A stretch of 64,000 nt of DNA from Faecalicatena absiana (GTDB taxonomy: Bacteria > Bacillota > Bacilli > Lactobacillales > Lactobacillaceae): NCBI GenBank assembly GCA_017309015.1, contig JAEDAG010000008.1:1-64000 (forward strand). Direction: 5' to 3'. The translations under genes were made by a program, and so were the position numbers. Of the stretch, positions 1 through 8,482 are shown one piece after another (position 1 is the first letter of the stretch; every line of letters starts with the position of its first letter). The notes below the pieces were generated by a model. The model worked only from the letters and a program-made list of their open reading frames with translations, had not been told where the DNA came from and searched no databases.

Positions 1-99
1 GTTTGGATTCAAGTAAACTTGAACCCGCACACTGCGAAACTTTGTTCAGTTTTCAAAGTACCAACTTGTTGCCTGCCTTTCGGCGACGCAACGATTTAT
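1..99 (-). other. rRNA operon leader (transcribed leftward)
   Basis: On the minus strand this stretch contains the TTTGAAAACTGAACAAAG motif typical of lactobacillal and bacillal rRNA leaders just before 16S rRNA. It follows two strong promoters. No 16S sequence is inside the window, so the rRNA gene should begin to the left of base 1. The stretch from 223 to 458, between the promoters and the TetR gene, shows nothing I can assign. Confidence 0.7.
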
Positions 100-222
100 A
101 TCTTACTCACTTGTTAAGAATTTGTCAACAAGTTTTTTGATTTATTTTTTCGTGTCTCCGTGAGAGCTTCGTGTCTCGCGCGACAACAAATATTAGTATA
201 CTAGACTTTTTCGTTACGTCAA
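100..222 (-). promoter_or_regulatory. Tandem rRNA promoters P1 and P2
   Basis: Two sigma-A-type promoters face left. P1 has -35 TTGACG (217-222), a 16-base spacer and -10 TATACT (195-200). P2 has -35 TTGACA (123-128), a 17-base spacer and -10 TAAGAT (100-105). Tandem near-consensus promoters feeding a leader with the motif described at 1-99 are the normal arrangement for rRNA operons. Confidence 0.75.
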
Positions 223-458
223 ATTTACATTTTCATTCGGTTTAGCAAGTGAACGCACGGCCGCGTTGTGACAACAGTCTTCTTTTCTTTCCATACTTTC
301 ATAAAGTTAAGTCGGCATCATTACTATATTCTCTCCTGATAGTTCGGAATTTGTTTGAAAATGCCGTGATTTTTTCTGAAATTTTTTGTTTTTTCTTTTC
401 TTAACACAACAATTCCCGCTTTCCCTCTTTTTAATCCATTTCTGACAAGCTTGCTTGT

Positions 459-1046
459 TCATTTGCCGACAGCGGTCTTCCGAATTTGGTCTTCAATAAT
501 TTGGACGGCGATTTGACAACGGTCAACTATTTCAGACTGATCATCACGCATTCCATGATTAATCCATTCGTATAAGGTGGCGTAAATCAAGTCAGCAGCG
601 TTGCGGACCATCTTGTTAGAGTAATCACCAGTTTTAGAATGCTCAGCCACATAATTGCGCGTTACTCGCAAAATTGCTTCGCGGACCTTATCAGGAAGCA
701 TAATAGCAAACTCCTCTCCTTTCTTTCGGCCAGTTTGCCGGCACTGAACGTCTTTAATAAAAGAAATCGCGTGCAGGAAGTAGTTGCGATTGGCTGACAT
801 GTAGAGCAGAAGCTGGTTTAGTCCGGAATTATAGCCACCATGTTCTGGAACGAAATTGACTTCAAGCTGCTTGACCAACAGTTCCGTAACCAATTGTGGC
901 AAACTGCCATAATAGGCATAGAAAGTCGGCCGTGACAGTTGCGCTAAAAGGCAGTAGCGTTTAACGTTCATTTTTCCTGCTTCTTCCCGACTGAATTCTT
1001 TTACTAAAACATTGCTTGCCTTCACTAGGCGTCCGTTTTCGATCAT
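459..1046 (-). CDS. TetR/AcrR-family transcriptional regulator
   Basis: A 195-residue protein. The N-terminal third carries a helix-turn-helix with the TetR-type sequence LSRPTFYAYYGSLPQLVTEL, and the rest is helical, as in TetR ligand domains. I chose the ATG at 1046 because GAGGAGG lies just upstream; a longer reading from 1145 has no such site. The gene stands alone, with the rRNA promoters downstream of it. The target and ligand are unknown. The likely role is repression of an efflux or stress gene, possibly its own. Confidence 0.75.
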   Translation of the reverse strand: MIENGRLVKASNVLVKEFSREEAGKMNVKRYCLLAQLSRPTFYAYYGSLPQLVTELLVKQLEVNFVPEHGGYNSGLNQLLLYMSANRNYFLHAISFIKDVQCRQTGRKKGEEFAIMLPDKVREAILRVTRNYVAEHSKTGDYSNKMVRNAADLIYATLYEWINHGMRDDQSEIVDRCQIAVQIIEDQIRKTAVGK

Positions 1047-1255
1047 TTTTTCCTCCTCGTTTGCCAGCAGCTGGCGCTGTGTAAAGCGCTTGCGGGTTTC
1101 ATGGAACAAATATAACCGAAACATGCTAGGAAAATCCACTGACAAGTCGGAGGGACAAAAGCCCTGTAAATCAACATTTTAAGATCTTCCATAAGGTTGG
1201 AAAGTCTTTAGATATTGCACTTTTCACTTGAAATGTAACAACAAAAATTTTTTAT

Positions 1256-1291
1256 AAAAAATGCCTGCCGCTTCACGCGACAGGCATTTGC
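1256..1291 (-). terminator. Terminator after the tautomerase gene
   Basis: Read on the minus strand, AAATGCCTG pairs with CAGGCATTT around a GC-rich loop and is followed by T residues. It lies just after the stop codon at 1304. Confidence 0.75.
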
Positions 1292-1303
1292 TTTGAACTA
1301 GGA

Positions 1304-1492
1304 CTACTTAGCTGGAGTTCTCCATTCACCGCCTTGGGCGAGTTGACGTTCGCCCAATTGGTTAACGATGACTGAGATGTGTTCTTGCGGAGCACCAGTG
1401 TCTTCTGAGATGACGCGGGTTACGTCCTTCATCATCTTTTCCAGTTGTTCTGGAGTGCGGCCTTCCAACAATTCGATATGTACAAATGGCAT
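1304..1492 (-). CDS. 4-oxalocrotonate tautomerase family protein
   Basis: A 62-residue protein, the standard length for the family. It starts [16 protein letters not shown]; removal of Met would expose the catalytic Pro1. The pattern [16 protein letters not shown] is typical of DmpI/YwhB-like small tautomerases, which form hexamers and shift keto-enol double bonds. The start at 1492 is set by a GGAGG site 8 bases upstream; the longer frame to 1564 has no ribosome site. It is a single-gene unit with its own terminator. The substrate cannot be told from sequence. Confidence 0.85.
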   Translation of the reverse strand: MPFVHIELLEGRTPEQLEKMMKDVTRVISEDTGAPQEHISVIVNQLGERQLAQGGEWRTPAK

Positions 1493-1592
1493 GTTCAATA
1501 CCTCCATTTTTAGGATCTGACGTTTCTTTCTATTATACGTGCTTTTTCCTAAAAAATAGCCCATCTCTTGAAAAAAAGTCCCTCTTTCTCAT

Positions 1593-1635
1593 TCAAAAAA
1601 GCACGCGCGGACCGAGCGTCTGCACGTGCTTCTAT
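1593..1635 (-). terminator. Terminator after the NAD(P)H-binding oxidoreductase
   Basis: On the minus strand, AAGCACG pairs with CGTGCTT around a long GC-rich loop and is followed by TTTT. It lies 10 bases after the stop codon at 1645. Confidence 0.6.
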
Positions 1636-1644
1636 TCTAAAAAA

Positions 1645-2490
1645 TTACCGGCCAAGAACTTCCTTGATTGCCTGGTCCAGCGGAGTCAAGCCACCCAAGA
1701 CTTCTTCCAAGTCGCTGCTTTCTTCAGTCAATGAGCCATCGTCAATCGGCTGCTGGAAGCCAGCGTACATGGCTGCCACGTCATGGCTCAAGCCCATGCC
1801 CTCCAGCAGCTTCGCGTATTCTTCCTGGCTGACCTGCTTGACCGTGACCTCTTGGCCAGTTGCCTTGCCCAGTTCTTGGGCAAGGTCCTTGTAGTCGCGC
1901 TTTGGACCAGCAAATTCGTAGACTTCCTTTGGATTTTCACTGGCCAGAACCTTGGCTGCAGCGGCAGCATACTCTCTTTCCAAGGCCCAGCCGGCATAAT
2001 TGTTGGCCCAGTAGACCTGGCTTGCCGGACCTGGCGCCAAGAAGGTCAGCTCATTTTCCAAGTACCAGTTGTTGCGCAAAAATGAGTGCTTAACGCCACT
2101 TTCCTTGATGAGCTTTTCCGTCAGCTGGTGGTCAGCGGCCAGCCAGTTGCTGCTCTTGTCAGCCATCGGGAAACTGGTGTAGGCTACATAGCCAACGCCC
2201 GCCGCCTTCACGGCTTCAACCACGTTCTTGTGCTGGTCGGCTCTAGAGACTTCTCCGCCCGGCTGAGAAGAAATGAACAGCAGCTTGTCGATGCCAGCCA
2301 AGGCCTTGACCAAGGCGGCTTCATCACCGTATTCTGCCACGCGGATCTCTACGCCTGCCGGCAGAAGCTTCTTCCCCTTTTCACCGTCGCGGACGATTGC
2401 CACCACGTTTTCTGCACCAACTTCATCAACCAAAGTTCTAACGGCTGTCTGACCCAATTTGCCAGTCGCCGCGGAAATCGCGTACTTCAT
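1645..2490 (-). CDS. NAD(P)H-binding oxidoreductase, NmrA/QOR2-like SDR family
   Basis: A 281-residue atypical short-chain dehydrogenase. Residues 6-18 (SAATGKLGQTAVR) are the GxxGxxG dinucleotide-binding loop. The FISSQPG stretch after strand 4 and the C-terminal substrate-domain layout match quinone oxidoreductase 2 (QorB/YtfG-like) and NmrA-like proteins. The likely role is NAD(P)H-dependent quinone or aldehyde reduction, or redox sensing, in the cytoplasm. The neighbouring upstream gene is an Rrf2 regulator. In Bacillus a similar pairing occurs (ywnA/ywnB), so redox or electrophile control is plausible, but the regulator has its own terminator. Confidence 0.75.
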   Translation of the reverse strand: MKYAISAATGKLGQTAVRTLVDEVGAENVVAIVRDGEKGKKLLPAGVEIRVAEYGDEAALVKALAGIDKLLFISSQPGGEVSRADQHKNVVEAVKAAGVGYVAYTSFPMADKSSNWLAADHQLTEKLIKESGVKHSFLRNNWYLENELTFLAPGPASQVYWANNYAGWALEREYAAAAAKVLASENPKEVYEFAGPKRDYKDLAQELGKATGQEVTVKQVSQEEYAKLLEGMGLSHDVAAMYAGFQQPIDDGSLTEESSDLEEVLGGLTPLDQAIKEVLGR

Positions 2491-2575
2491 GTTTATTCCT
2501 CCGTCTTCATTGCTTGTTAGTTTCTAATTTACAATCATTCTAACACATGTATTTTGAAAAGCGACATGTTTTAGC

Positions 2576-2612
2576 AAAAAAATAAGCGGCTACTCCGGCC
2601 GCTTATTTTAAA
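2576..2612 (-). terminator. Terminator after the Rrf2 gene
   Basis: On the minus strand, AATAAGCGGC pairs with GCCGCTTATT and is followed by a run of T. It separates the Rrf2 gene from the oxidoreductase gene. Confidence 0.8.
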
Positions 2613-2613
2613 C

Positions 2614-3057
2614 TTACGCTCGTTTGTCTGGTCTTTCCGCTTCCGCCTGTAAGATTCCGTCAACGATGTCTTGCAGACTGATCTCACGCATCTTGGCATT
2701 GGCAGCTGCCTGAACTTCCGCATAGGCGTCAGCCAAGGTGTCCTGGATGTTGCCGCCGACGATGCAGCGGGGCTCAGTGTCCTTGTCGACGTGAAGCAGG
2801 TTGTGCTCCATGTCCACGGCATGGAAGACGTCATACATGCTGATGTCCTTAGGATCCTTGGCCAGTTCCGGCTCAGCGCTCCCCTGCTGGGTCTTCAGCA
2901 AACCGGCCTTGCGCAGGTCGGTCATCAGACTGCGGACAGTGCTTGGGTTGGTGCGGATGCTGCTTGCGATCCGCCGGCTGGACAGGTCCCCGTCATGGCA
3001 GATCACGATATACGACAGCAAATGCAAAGCATCACTCAATTTATGTGAGAACTTCAC
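2614..3057 (-). CDS. Rrf2-family transcriptional regulator
   Basis: A 147-residue protein. Residues 1-60 form the Rrf2 winged helix (LSDALHLLSYI, then TNPSTVRSLMTDLRKAGLL). The three clustered cysteines that hold a 2Fe-2S cluster in IscR and NsrR are absent; only two isolated Cys are seen. It is therefore more like the cluster-free YwnA/CymR type. It starts with GTG at 3057, with GGAGG 9 bases upstream. It probably controls itself and the downstream NmrA-like oxidoreductase in response to oxidative or electrophile stress; this is inferred from family and position. Confidence 0.8.
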   Translation of the reverse strand: MKFSHKLSDALHLLSYIVICHDGDLSSRRIASSIRTNPSTVRSLMTDLRKAGLLKTQQGSAEPELAKDPKDISMYDVFHAVDMEHNLLHVDKDTEPRCIVGGNIQDTLADAYAEVQAAANAKMREISLQDIVDGILQAEAERPDKRA

Positions 3058-3135
3058 GTCAATTATCCTCCACTTTCATTCATTTTTCTAATGTTACCAG
3101 CCCCTGCCAGGAGTTTCCAACTTTCCTGGCAAAAA

Positions 3136-3151
3136 AGTTACACGTGAAACA
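3136..3151. promoter_or_regulatory. parS: parS-like site 1
   Basis: AGTTACACGTGAAACA matches 14 of 16 bases of the ParB/Spo0J consensus TGTTTCACGTGAAACA. It lies in the gap between the Rrf2 and YcxB-like genes, about 32 kb left of dnaA. Two better or equal matches follow within 1.3 kb. Confidence 0.65.
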
Positions 3152-3155
3152 TCGG

Positions 3156-3671
3156 CTACTTAGGAAACTTTCTCCGCAGGAAGTCCAGCAGCTCTTGACT
3201 GCAGTTTTCCTTGAGGATCAAGAGGCCCTGGTCGCGGCTGAGCAGCAGAACGATCTCGTCTTTGGTCTCCAACATCTTGATGAAGTCGGAATACTTGTAG
3301 CTTCCGTCCCCATGGTTGGTCAGCAGCAGAACGTGATCCGGATAGAACTCGTAGCGGATGTGCTCATTCTGGCCCGCTGGCATGGCCGCGAAAGTCTTCT
3401 TCAGCTTGCGCTTGTACAGGTAGTCAATCAATAGCGGATAGGCAATGATCGTCACGCCCAAAAAGACGGTGATTGAGTACTGCTTCATCACAAAGGCAGC
3501 GGCCCCAAGGAGAATCCAGATAGTTTCCGCGATGGCGATAATCAAGCGTCGGCTCTTCTCGGTTACTTTCATGGCCATGCGGGTGTATTCGTCAATCGTC
3601 ATGGTCACGTCAGTCACGTAGGCTGGCCGGCTTGGCCGCTCAATGTGCTTGGATGGGTTGTTTTTTTTCAT
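3156..3671 (-). CDS. YcxB-like membrane protein
   Basis: A 171-residue protein of unknown function. Two hydrophobic helices at about residues 43-85 form a hairpin in the membrane. The C-terminal half (YEFYPDHVLLLTNHGDGSYKYSD onward) resembles the cytoplasmic YcxB-like C-terminal domain. I chose the ATG at 3671, which has AGAGGG six bases upstream; the TTG further up lacks support. It is a monocistronic gene whose stop lies next to a parS-like site. I see no catalytic motif. Confidence 0.6.
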   Translation of the reverse strand: MKKNNPSKHIERPSRPAYVTDVTMTIDEYTRMAMKVTEKSRRLIIAIAETIWILLGAAAFVMKQYSITVFLGVTIIAYPLLIDYLYKRKLKKTFAAMPAGQNEHIRYEFYPDHVLLLTNHGDGSYKYSDFIKMLETKDEIVLLLSRDQGLLILKENCSQELLDFLRRKFPK

Positions 3672-3751
3672 CTTCAGCCCTCTTTTCAACTGATTTATCT
3701 AAATTTTACTACAAATCGGCCAAGACCGGTTTTAAAAGAACCGCCCGTGTT

Positions 3752-3767
3752 TGTTTCACGTGTAACT
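3752..3767. promoter_or_regulatory. parS: parS-like site 2
   Basis: TGTTTCACGTGTAACT matches 14 of 16 bases of the parS consensus. It sits in the intergenic region between the YcxB-like gene and the divergent restriction gene. Confidence 0.65.
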
Positions 3768-3826
3768 TTCCGCTGCCTTTGCTATCATAAAGGACAAGAT
3801 CTAAGAATATAGAAAGACGCGAAACA

Positions 3827-6703
3827 ATGAATGATGCACTTACCAACGCGGTCCTCGCCGGCCTTGCTGACTCCCAGTACCCAGCCAATAATTTCCTTGG
3901 GCCACGCCTTTTGACCAACAGCCAGCAGGAAACCATCTGGCAAGAATTGAAGCGGCAATTGGCCGACTGCCGCGGCTTTGCCTGGACAGTCGCCTTTATT
4001 TCCGCCGACATGCTGGCTCCTTTTAAGCTGATCATGGAAGACCTGGCCCAAGCGGGGGTCTCTGGAACCTTGGTCACTGGGACCTACTTGAATTTCAACA
4101 CCCCCCGCGTCTTCCGCGAGCTCCTGAAGATTAAGAACCTGACCGTCAAAGTCACCCCAGGGCCGCTCCACGCCAAAGGCTACTTGTTTGACCATGATGG
4201 CTTCCAAACCGCGGTGATTGGTTCCGCCAACTTTACCCGGTCCGCCCTGCTCGCCAACCAGGAATGGTGCTTGCGGATCAGTTCCAAGGACCAGGCTGGC
4301 TTGACCAGCAGGCTAAAAGCCGAATTCAACCGCTTGGCGCGAGACGGCCAGCCGCTGACCGCAGCTTGGATCAAAGACTATGAACTGGGCTGGCAGCCTG
4401 GCCAGCAGCACATGTTACACGTGAAACACGCTTCAAGTTCCATCAAGCCCAACCACATGCAAGCCGAAGCGCTAGCGGCTCTGGACCAGCTGGTCAAAAG
4501 CGGCCAGCACCGGGCCTTGGTCGTTTCCGCGACTGGCACGGGCAAGACCTACCTGGCTGCCTTCGCGGTCCAGGCTTACCAGCCGAGACGCTTCCTCTAC
4601 CTGGTCCACCGGGAGCAGATCGCCAAAAAGGCCCTGGCCTCCTTCAAGCAGATCATCGGCGGGCCAGCCAGCGACTACGCCCTTCTGTCTGGCGGCCAGC
4701 GGGCTGATCCCGCCGCCAAATACCTCTTTGCCACGGTGCAAAGCGCGGCGCGGGACCGCTTTTTGCAAGCCATGCCCAAGGATGCCTTTGACTACATCCT
4801 GATCGATGAAGCCCACCGGGCCGCGGCCCCCAGCTATCAGCGGCTCATGGACCACTTCCAGCCTGACTTCTGGCTGGGACTGACGGCGACCCCGGAGCGG
4901 ATGGACCAGCAGGACATCTACCAGCTTTTTGACTACAACCTGGCCTATGAAGTCCGCCTGCGCGATGCTTTAGCGGAAAAAATGCTCACGCCCTTCCACT
5001 ACATCGGCATCCGTGACTATGAAAAAGACGGCATCACGTCCACTGACGCCAGCTCCCTGCGCTGGCTGGGAGCCAGCGAGCGCGTTGACTACATCCTCAA
5101 GGAGCTGGACTACTATGGCTATGACGGCGACCAGCCCCGGGGCCTGGTCTTTGCCAGCCGGCAGGAAGAAGCCCGCGCGCTGGCCCAAAGCTTCAGCCAG
5201 CAGGGCCACCCCGCCAGGTCCTTGACCAACCAGGACTCGCAAGCAGCGCGCCAAGACGCCGTCCAAGCCCTTGAACAGGGCCAGCTGGAATACCTGGTGA
5301 CCGTTGACCTTTTTAATGAAGGCATCGACATTCCCTCGCTAAACCAGATCGTGATGCTGCGAAGCACCCAGTCAAGCACCGTCTTCATCCAGCAGCTGGG
5401 ACGGGGGCTGCGCCTTTTTCCAGGGCAGACCTTCGTCACCGTGATTGACTTCATCGGCAACTACCAGCACAACTACCTGATTCCCCTGGCCTTAGCCGGG
5501 CAAAAGATCTCCAAGGACCAGCTGCGCCAGCAGCTAAGCCGCCCCGACTTCGCGGGCCTAAGCACGGTCAGCTTCAGCCGGATCGCCAGCGAGGAAATCC
5601 TGCGTTCCCTGGACAAGGTCAAGCTGGATGCCCTAAAAGAGCTCAAGGAGGCCTACCTAGAGCGCCAGCAGGAGCTGGGCCGGGTTCCCCTGCTCATGGA
5701 CTTTGCCCGCGGCGGGAAAGTCTCTCCCCTGCTGTTTATCGAGAACAAAAGCCTCAAGCACTACGGCGCTTTTTTGGAAAAAATGGGCGAAGCCTGTCCC
5801 ATGTCCAGCTATGAGAGCCAGGTCCTCTCCTTTATCACCCGCGAGCTGGCCACGGGCAAGCGGCCGCATGAACTGGACCTGCTCAAGGAGCTCTTCGCTT
5901 TGGCCGCGCGAGGCAAAGAAGCCCGCGTTGCCGGCAAAGCCTTGCAGAAGCGCTGGCAAGCGCTGGGCTTCTACGACAGCAGCGATTTGCGGAAGTCTTT
6001 GGCCTCCGTCCTCTCCCTGGACTTCTTTAACGTGAAATCTGGCAAGACCACGGTCAAGGACCAATATGGCGGCGAGCCCATCGTTGACTTTGAAAATAAC
6101 GCTGACTATTGCCTGAATCCCAAGCTTCTGGATCCCAGTCCGGCATTTCGCCGCCTCGCCGCTGACGCGATCGCGACCGGCCTTTTTTTGGCCAAAAACT
6201 ACGACGCCAGCCGCCAGTTCACCCTTTACCGCCAATACGACCGCAAGGACGTCTGCCGCCTGCTCAACTGGCCGCTTGACGTCAGCCGGCCCATGTATGG
6301 CTACCGGATCACGAACCAGGTCTGTCCCATTTTTATCACCTATAAAAAAGAAGAAATTAGTGAAGACAATAAAAAACGGCGCCGCAGCGCCGTTTATGAC
6401 AACCAATTGTCCGATGGCCAGACCTTGCGCTGGTACACCCGCTCACCCAGACACCTGGATTCCGCGGAAGTCCAGGAACTCCTCTCCGGCGTTGCTATAG
6501 GGCGGCAGGCAACCCAGGTCTTAGTCTTCGTCAAGCGCAGCGACGCTTATGGCAAGCAGTTCTACTACTTAGGTGAGGCCGCGATCGTCCCTGGCTCTGC
6601 TAAAGAGGAGCTTTTGGGCGCGAAGAAGCCGGCCGTGGGCCTGGACCTGAAGCTGCGCCAGCCATTGACGCCGCGGATGTACGACCTGCTTTTCGCGGAT
6701 TAA
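3827..6703 (+). CDS. SauUSI-like type IV restriction enzyme (PLD nuclease, helicase, DUF3427)
   Basis: A 958-residue protein, close to SauUSI of Staphylococcus aureus (about 953), with the same domain order. Residues about 115-140 carry a single phospholipase-D-type nuclease motif, HAKGYLF with GSANFT. Residues about 230-540 form a superfamily 2 helicase: Walker A ATGTGKT near 236, DEAH near 327, LTATPER, and the arginine-finger motif QLGRGLR near 525. The C-terminal third matches DUF3427, thought to read modified DNA. SauUSI cuts 5-methylcytosine-modified DNA using ATP; the same role against foreign methylated DNA is inferred here. It is a stand-alone gene with a weak ribosome site. A parS-like site lies inside its coding sequence at 4413. 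Confidence 0.85.
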   Translation: MNDALTNAVLAGLADSQYPANNFLGPRLLTNSQQETIWQELKRQLADCRGFAWTVAFISADMLAPFKLIMEDLAQAGVSGTLVTGTYLNFNTPRVFRELLKIKNLTVKVTPGPLHAKGYLFDHDGFQTAVIGSANFTRSALLANQEWCLRISSKDQAGLTSRLKAEFNRLARDGQPLTAAWIKDYELGWQPGQQHMLHVKHASSSIKPNHMQAEALAALDQLVKSGQHRALVVSATGTGKTYLAAFAVQAYQPRRFLYLVHREQIAKKALASFKQIIGGPASDYALLSGGQRADPAAKYLFATVQSAARDRFLQAMPKDAFDYILIDEAHRAAAPSYQRLMDHFQPDFWLGLTATPERMDQQDIYQLFDYNLAYEVRLRDALAEKMLTPFHYIGIRDYEKDGITSTDASSLRWLGASERVDYILKELDYYGYDGDQPRGLVFASRQEEARALAQSFSQQGHPARSLTNQDSQAARQDAVQALEQGQLEYLVTVDLFNEGIDIPSLNQIVMLRSTQSSTVFIQQLGRGLRLFPGQTFVTVIDFIGNYQHNYLIPLALAGQKISKDQLRQQLSRPDFAGLSTVSFSRIASEEILRSLDKVKLDALKELKEAYLERQQELGRVPLLMDFARGGKVSPLLFIENKSLKHYGAFLEKMGEACPMSSYESQVLSFITRELATGKRPHELDLLKELFALAARGKEARVAGKALQKRWQALGFYDSSDLRKSLASVLSLDFFNVKSGKTTVKDQYGGEPIVDFENNADYCLNPKLLDPSPAFRRLAADAIATGLFLAKNYDASRQFTLYRQYDRKDVCRLLNWPLDVSRPMYGYRITNQVCPIFITYKKEEISEDNKKRRRSAVYDNQLSDGQTLRWYTRSPRHLDSAEVQELLSGVAIGRQATQVLVFVKRSDAYGKQFYYLGEAAIVPGSAKEELLGAKKPAVGLDLKLRQPLTPRMYDLLFAD
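4413..4428. promoter_or_regulatory. parS: parS-like site 3 (inside the restriction gene)
   Basis: TGTTACACGTGAAACA matches 15 of 16 bases of the ParB-binding consensus, the best match in the window. It is embedded in the coding sequence, as is common for parS sites in Firmicutes. Confidence 0.75.
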
Positions 6704-6706
6704 AGC

Positions 6707-6741
6707 AAAAAAGGAACGACTTGCATGAGTCGTTCCTTTTT
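6707..6741 (+). terminator. Terminator between convergent genes
   Basis: GGAACGACT pairs with AGTCGTTCC around TTGCATG-like loop bases, with A-rich left and T-rich right flanks. It can serve both the restriction gene and the facing ECF gene. Confidence 0.85.
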
Positions 6742-6762
6742 CTTTTGCAAAAATAATGCTGT

Positions 6763-7320
6763 TTAGCGCGCCCGCTTTAAGATGCGCTTTGAAGCGTCTG
6801 CCAGGGCAAAGTACAGGATTGGAGTGCAGATTGCCGTTGAGCAGGAGTTGATCACCGTCGGCAACATGCTGGCAAATGACCCGATAAAGTCCGCCTTAAT
6901 GGCCATCCCAGCCATCAGCCCTTCAATGAAGGTCGTGGCATAGGACGTAAAGATCTTGGTCACGCCAGCGATAATGGCCAAAACAATGATGTTCTTTGGC
7001 GTGTCTTCGTACTTGAAGGCCTTAAAGACCGCTGACAAGACGGCGGCGACCACGACTACTTCCAGTATGGTCAGCCAGCTGGTAGCGGCGTAGCCGTTCA
7101 AGATGTCAAAGCCGCCCAAGCCGATGATCCCAGCCAGCATGCCATTTCTAAAGCCAAGGTACAGGATGGCTACGGCCGTCAGGGTGTTGCCAAAGTGGAT
7201 AAATGGCTTCCCAACGACGGCCGGCAGCGGAATCCGCAGGACCCAAATGCCTAAATAGATAATCGCCGCGAAGAGCCCAGTCATGATCCAGGCCCTAAGT
7301 GAATTTTCTTCATCTCTCAT
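6763..7320 (-). CDS. ECF transporter S component, probably for vitamin B6
   Basis: A 185-residue, six-helix membrane protein with the look of an ECF substrate-binding subunit (S component): hydrophobic segments throughout and a small-residue helix 1 (MTGLFAAIIYLGIWV) that would contact the shared EcfT. The shared ATPases and EcfT are not in this window. It starts 41 bases after a pyridoxal kinase gene on the same strand, behind AAAGGAGG, so the two probably share a transcript. From this pairing I infer a pyridoxine or pyridoxal substrate (PdxU2-like); sequence alone does not fix the substrate. Confidence 0.7.
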   Translation of the reverse strand: MRDEENSLRAWIMTGLFAAIIYLGIWVLRIPLPAVVGKPFIHFGNTLTAVAILYLGFRNGMLAGIIGLGGFDILNGYAATSWLTILEVVVVAAVLSAVFKAFKYEDTPKNIIVLAIIAGVTKIFTSYATTFIEGLMAGMAIKADFIGSFASMLPTVINSCSTAICTPILYFALADASKRILKRAR

Positions 7321-7361
7321 AATAAATTTCCTCCTTTAACACGCTTCAAGCCACACATGTT

Positions 7362-8196
7362 TCACTTTTCCAAAAATTGCGCAACCAGCCAAGGCAAAGC
7401 CGCGGCGTAATTCGGGCCAAAACGTTGGTCCTGGTCTGGCGTGGTTGCCGCGATGGACTTGGCGACAAAGGTGCCGGCCGTTTCCGCGGCCTGCTGCAGA
7501 TGAAAGCCGTGCATCAGGCCGGCCATCAGGGCACTGGCGAACAAGTCGCCAGTACCGAAATAGCTGCCCAGGACCCTTTCCTGCACGGAGTCCCAGAAGC
7601 CATCTTGGCGGCTGAAGCCAAAAACCCCGATTTCACGCGCGCCAACCGGCACCCCGGTCAAGACGACTTGATCCAGATCAAACTTCTCTTGCAGCAAAGA
7701 GACGATTTCAAAGGCCTCTTTGCGGTCGATCCGCTCATGTTTCTCGACTGGCTGACCCAGGAGCAGCAAGGCTTCAGTCAAATTTGGCGTCAAAAGCGCC
7801 GCGTGTTGGGCCAGCTCTCCCATTCTGGCCACATAGCCCGCGTCAAAGCCGCGATACAGCTTGCCATGGTCCGCCATGGCCGGATCCAGCAGGATCAGCC
7901 GGCCGGCAAGCTTAGGCAGCTCAGTCAGCCAGACATCCAGAGCCTCTTGCCCCAAATAGCCCAGGTAGACCGCGTCAAAACTGATGTCCTGGCTGGCCCA
8001 GTGGTCCATGATCCCCGGAATTTCCGGCGACAGGTCCAGGTAGGTATTGGCCCCAAAACCGCCGGTGTGCGTGGACAAAAGTGCCGTCGGCAAAGCCGCC
8101 GTCCGCAGGCCCGCGGCTCCCAGAACCGGCAGGGCCACGGCCATGGAATACTTGTCCGACGCAGGACAGGTCTTGACTGATTAAGACTGATTTCAC
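7362..8196 (-). pseudogene. Pyridoxal/pyridoxine kinase, frameshifted near its start
   Basis: The frame ending at 7362 encodes a ribokinase-fold B6 kinase with the anion-hole and base motif GTGDLF and the usual STHTGGFG loop, but its own first Met is too far inside the fold. The missing N-terminus (VKSVLISQDLSCVGQV) is in another frame, starting with GTG at 8196 behind GGGGGAG. The junction reads GTATTCCATG where GTATCCATG would keep the frame, so one extra T at about 8146-8148 breaks the gene. The enzyme would phosphorylate B6 vitamers. The defect may be strain-specific or a sequencing error; the rest of the frame is undamaged, suggesting a recent event. Confidence 0.75.
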
Positions 8197-8327
8197 CTTG
8201 CTCCCCCTTTCGACCACAATTGTAGCCGTAACTCACATTATAAAGACTATGAGAAATAAATTAAAGTGAAAAATAATAATGCTATTTTCAGATTTATTAA
8301 AAAGTATACCATGCTTTTTCAGCAAAC

Positions 8328-8363
8328 AAAAAAATCAGCTGTTTCAAGCGAAACAGCTGATTT
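8328..8363 (-). terminator. Orphan terminator hairpin
   Basis: AAATCAGCTGTTT pairs with AAACAGCTGATTT; on the minus strand it is followed by TTTTTTT. No intact leftward gene lies directly upstream, because an ISL3-type element now sits there. It may mark the end of a gene that was lost. Confidence 0.6.
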
Positions 8364-8482
8364 GGTTAGGAATGTGTTGTGTATGTATAAAATTCAATGT
8401 ATCTCTACATTGAGGAAAGAAAAATAAAAGAAATTTGGATGTTATAGACTGGCTTTTGGATTCCGGTCTACAAGAACAAATT

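Noticed and set aside
3156-3689. A longer start (TTG at 3689) for the YcxB-like gene.
   Set aside because: The ATG at 3671 has AGAGGG at the right distance; the TTG has none.
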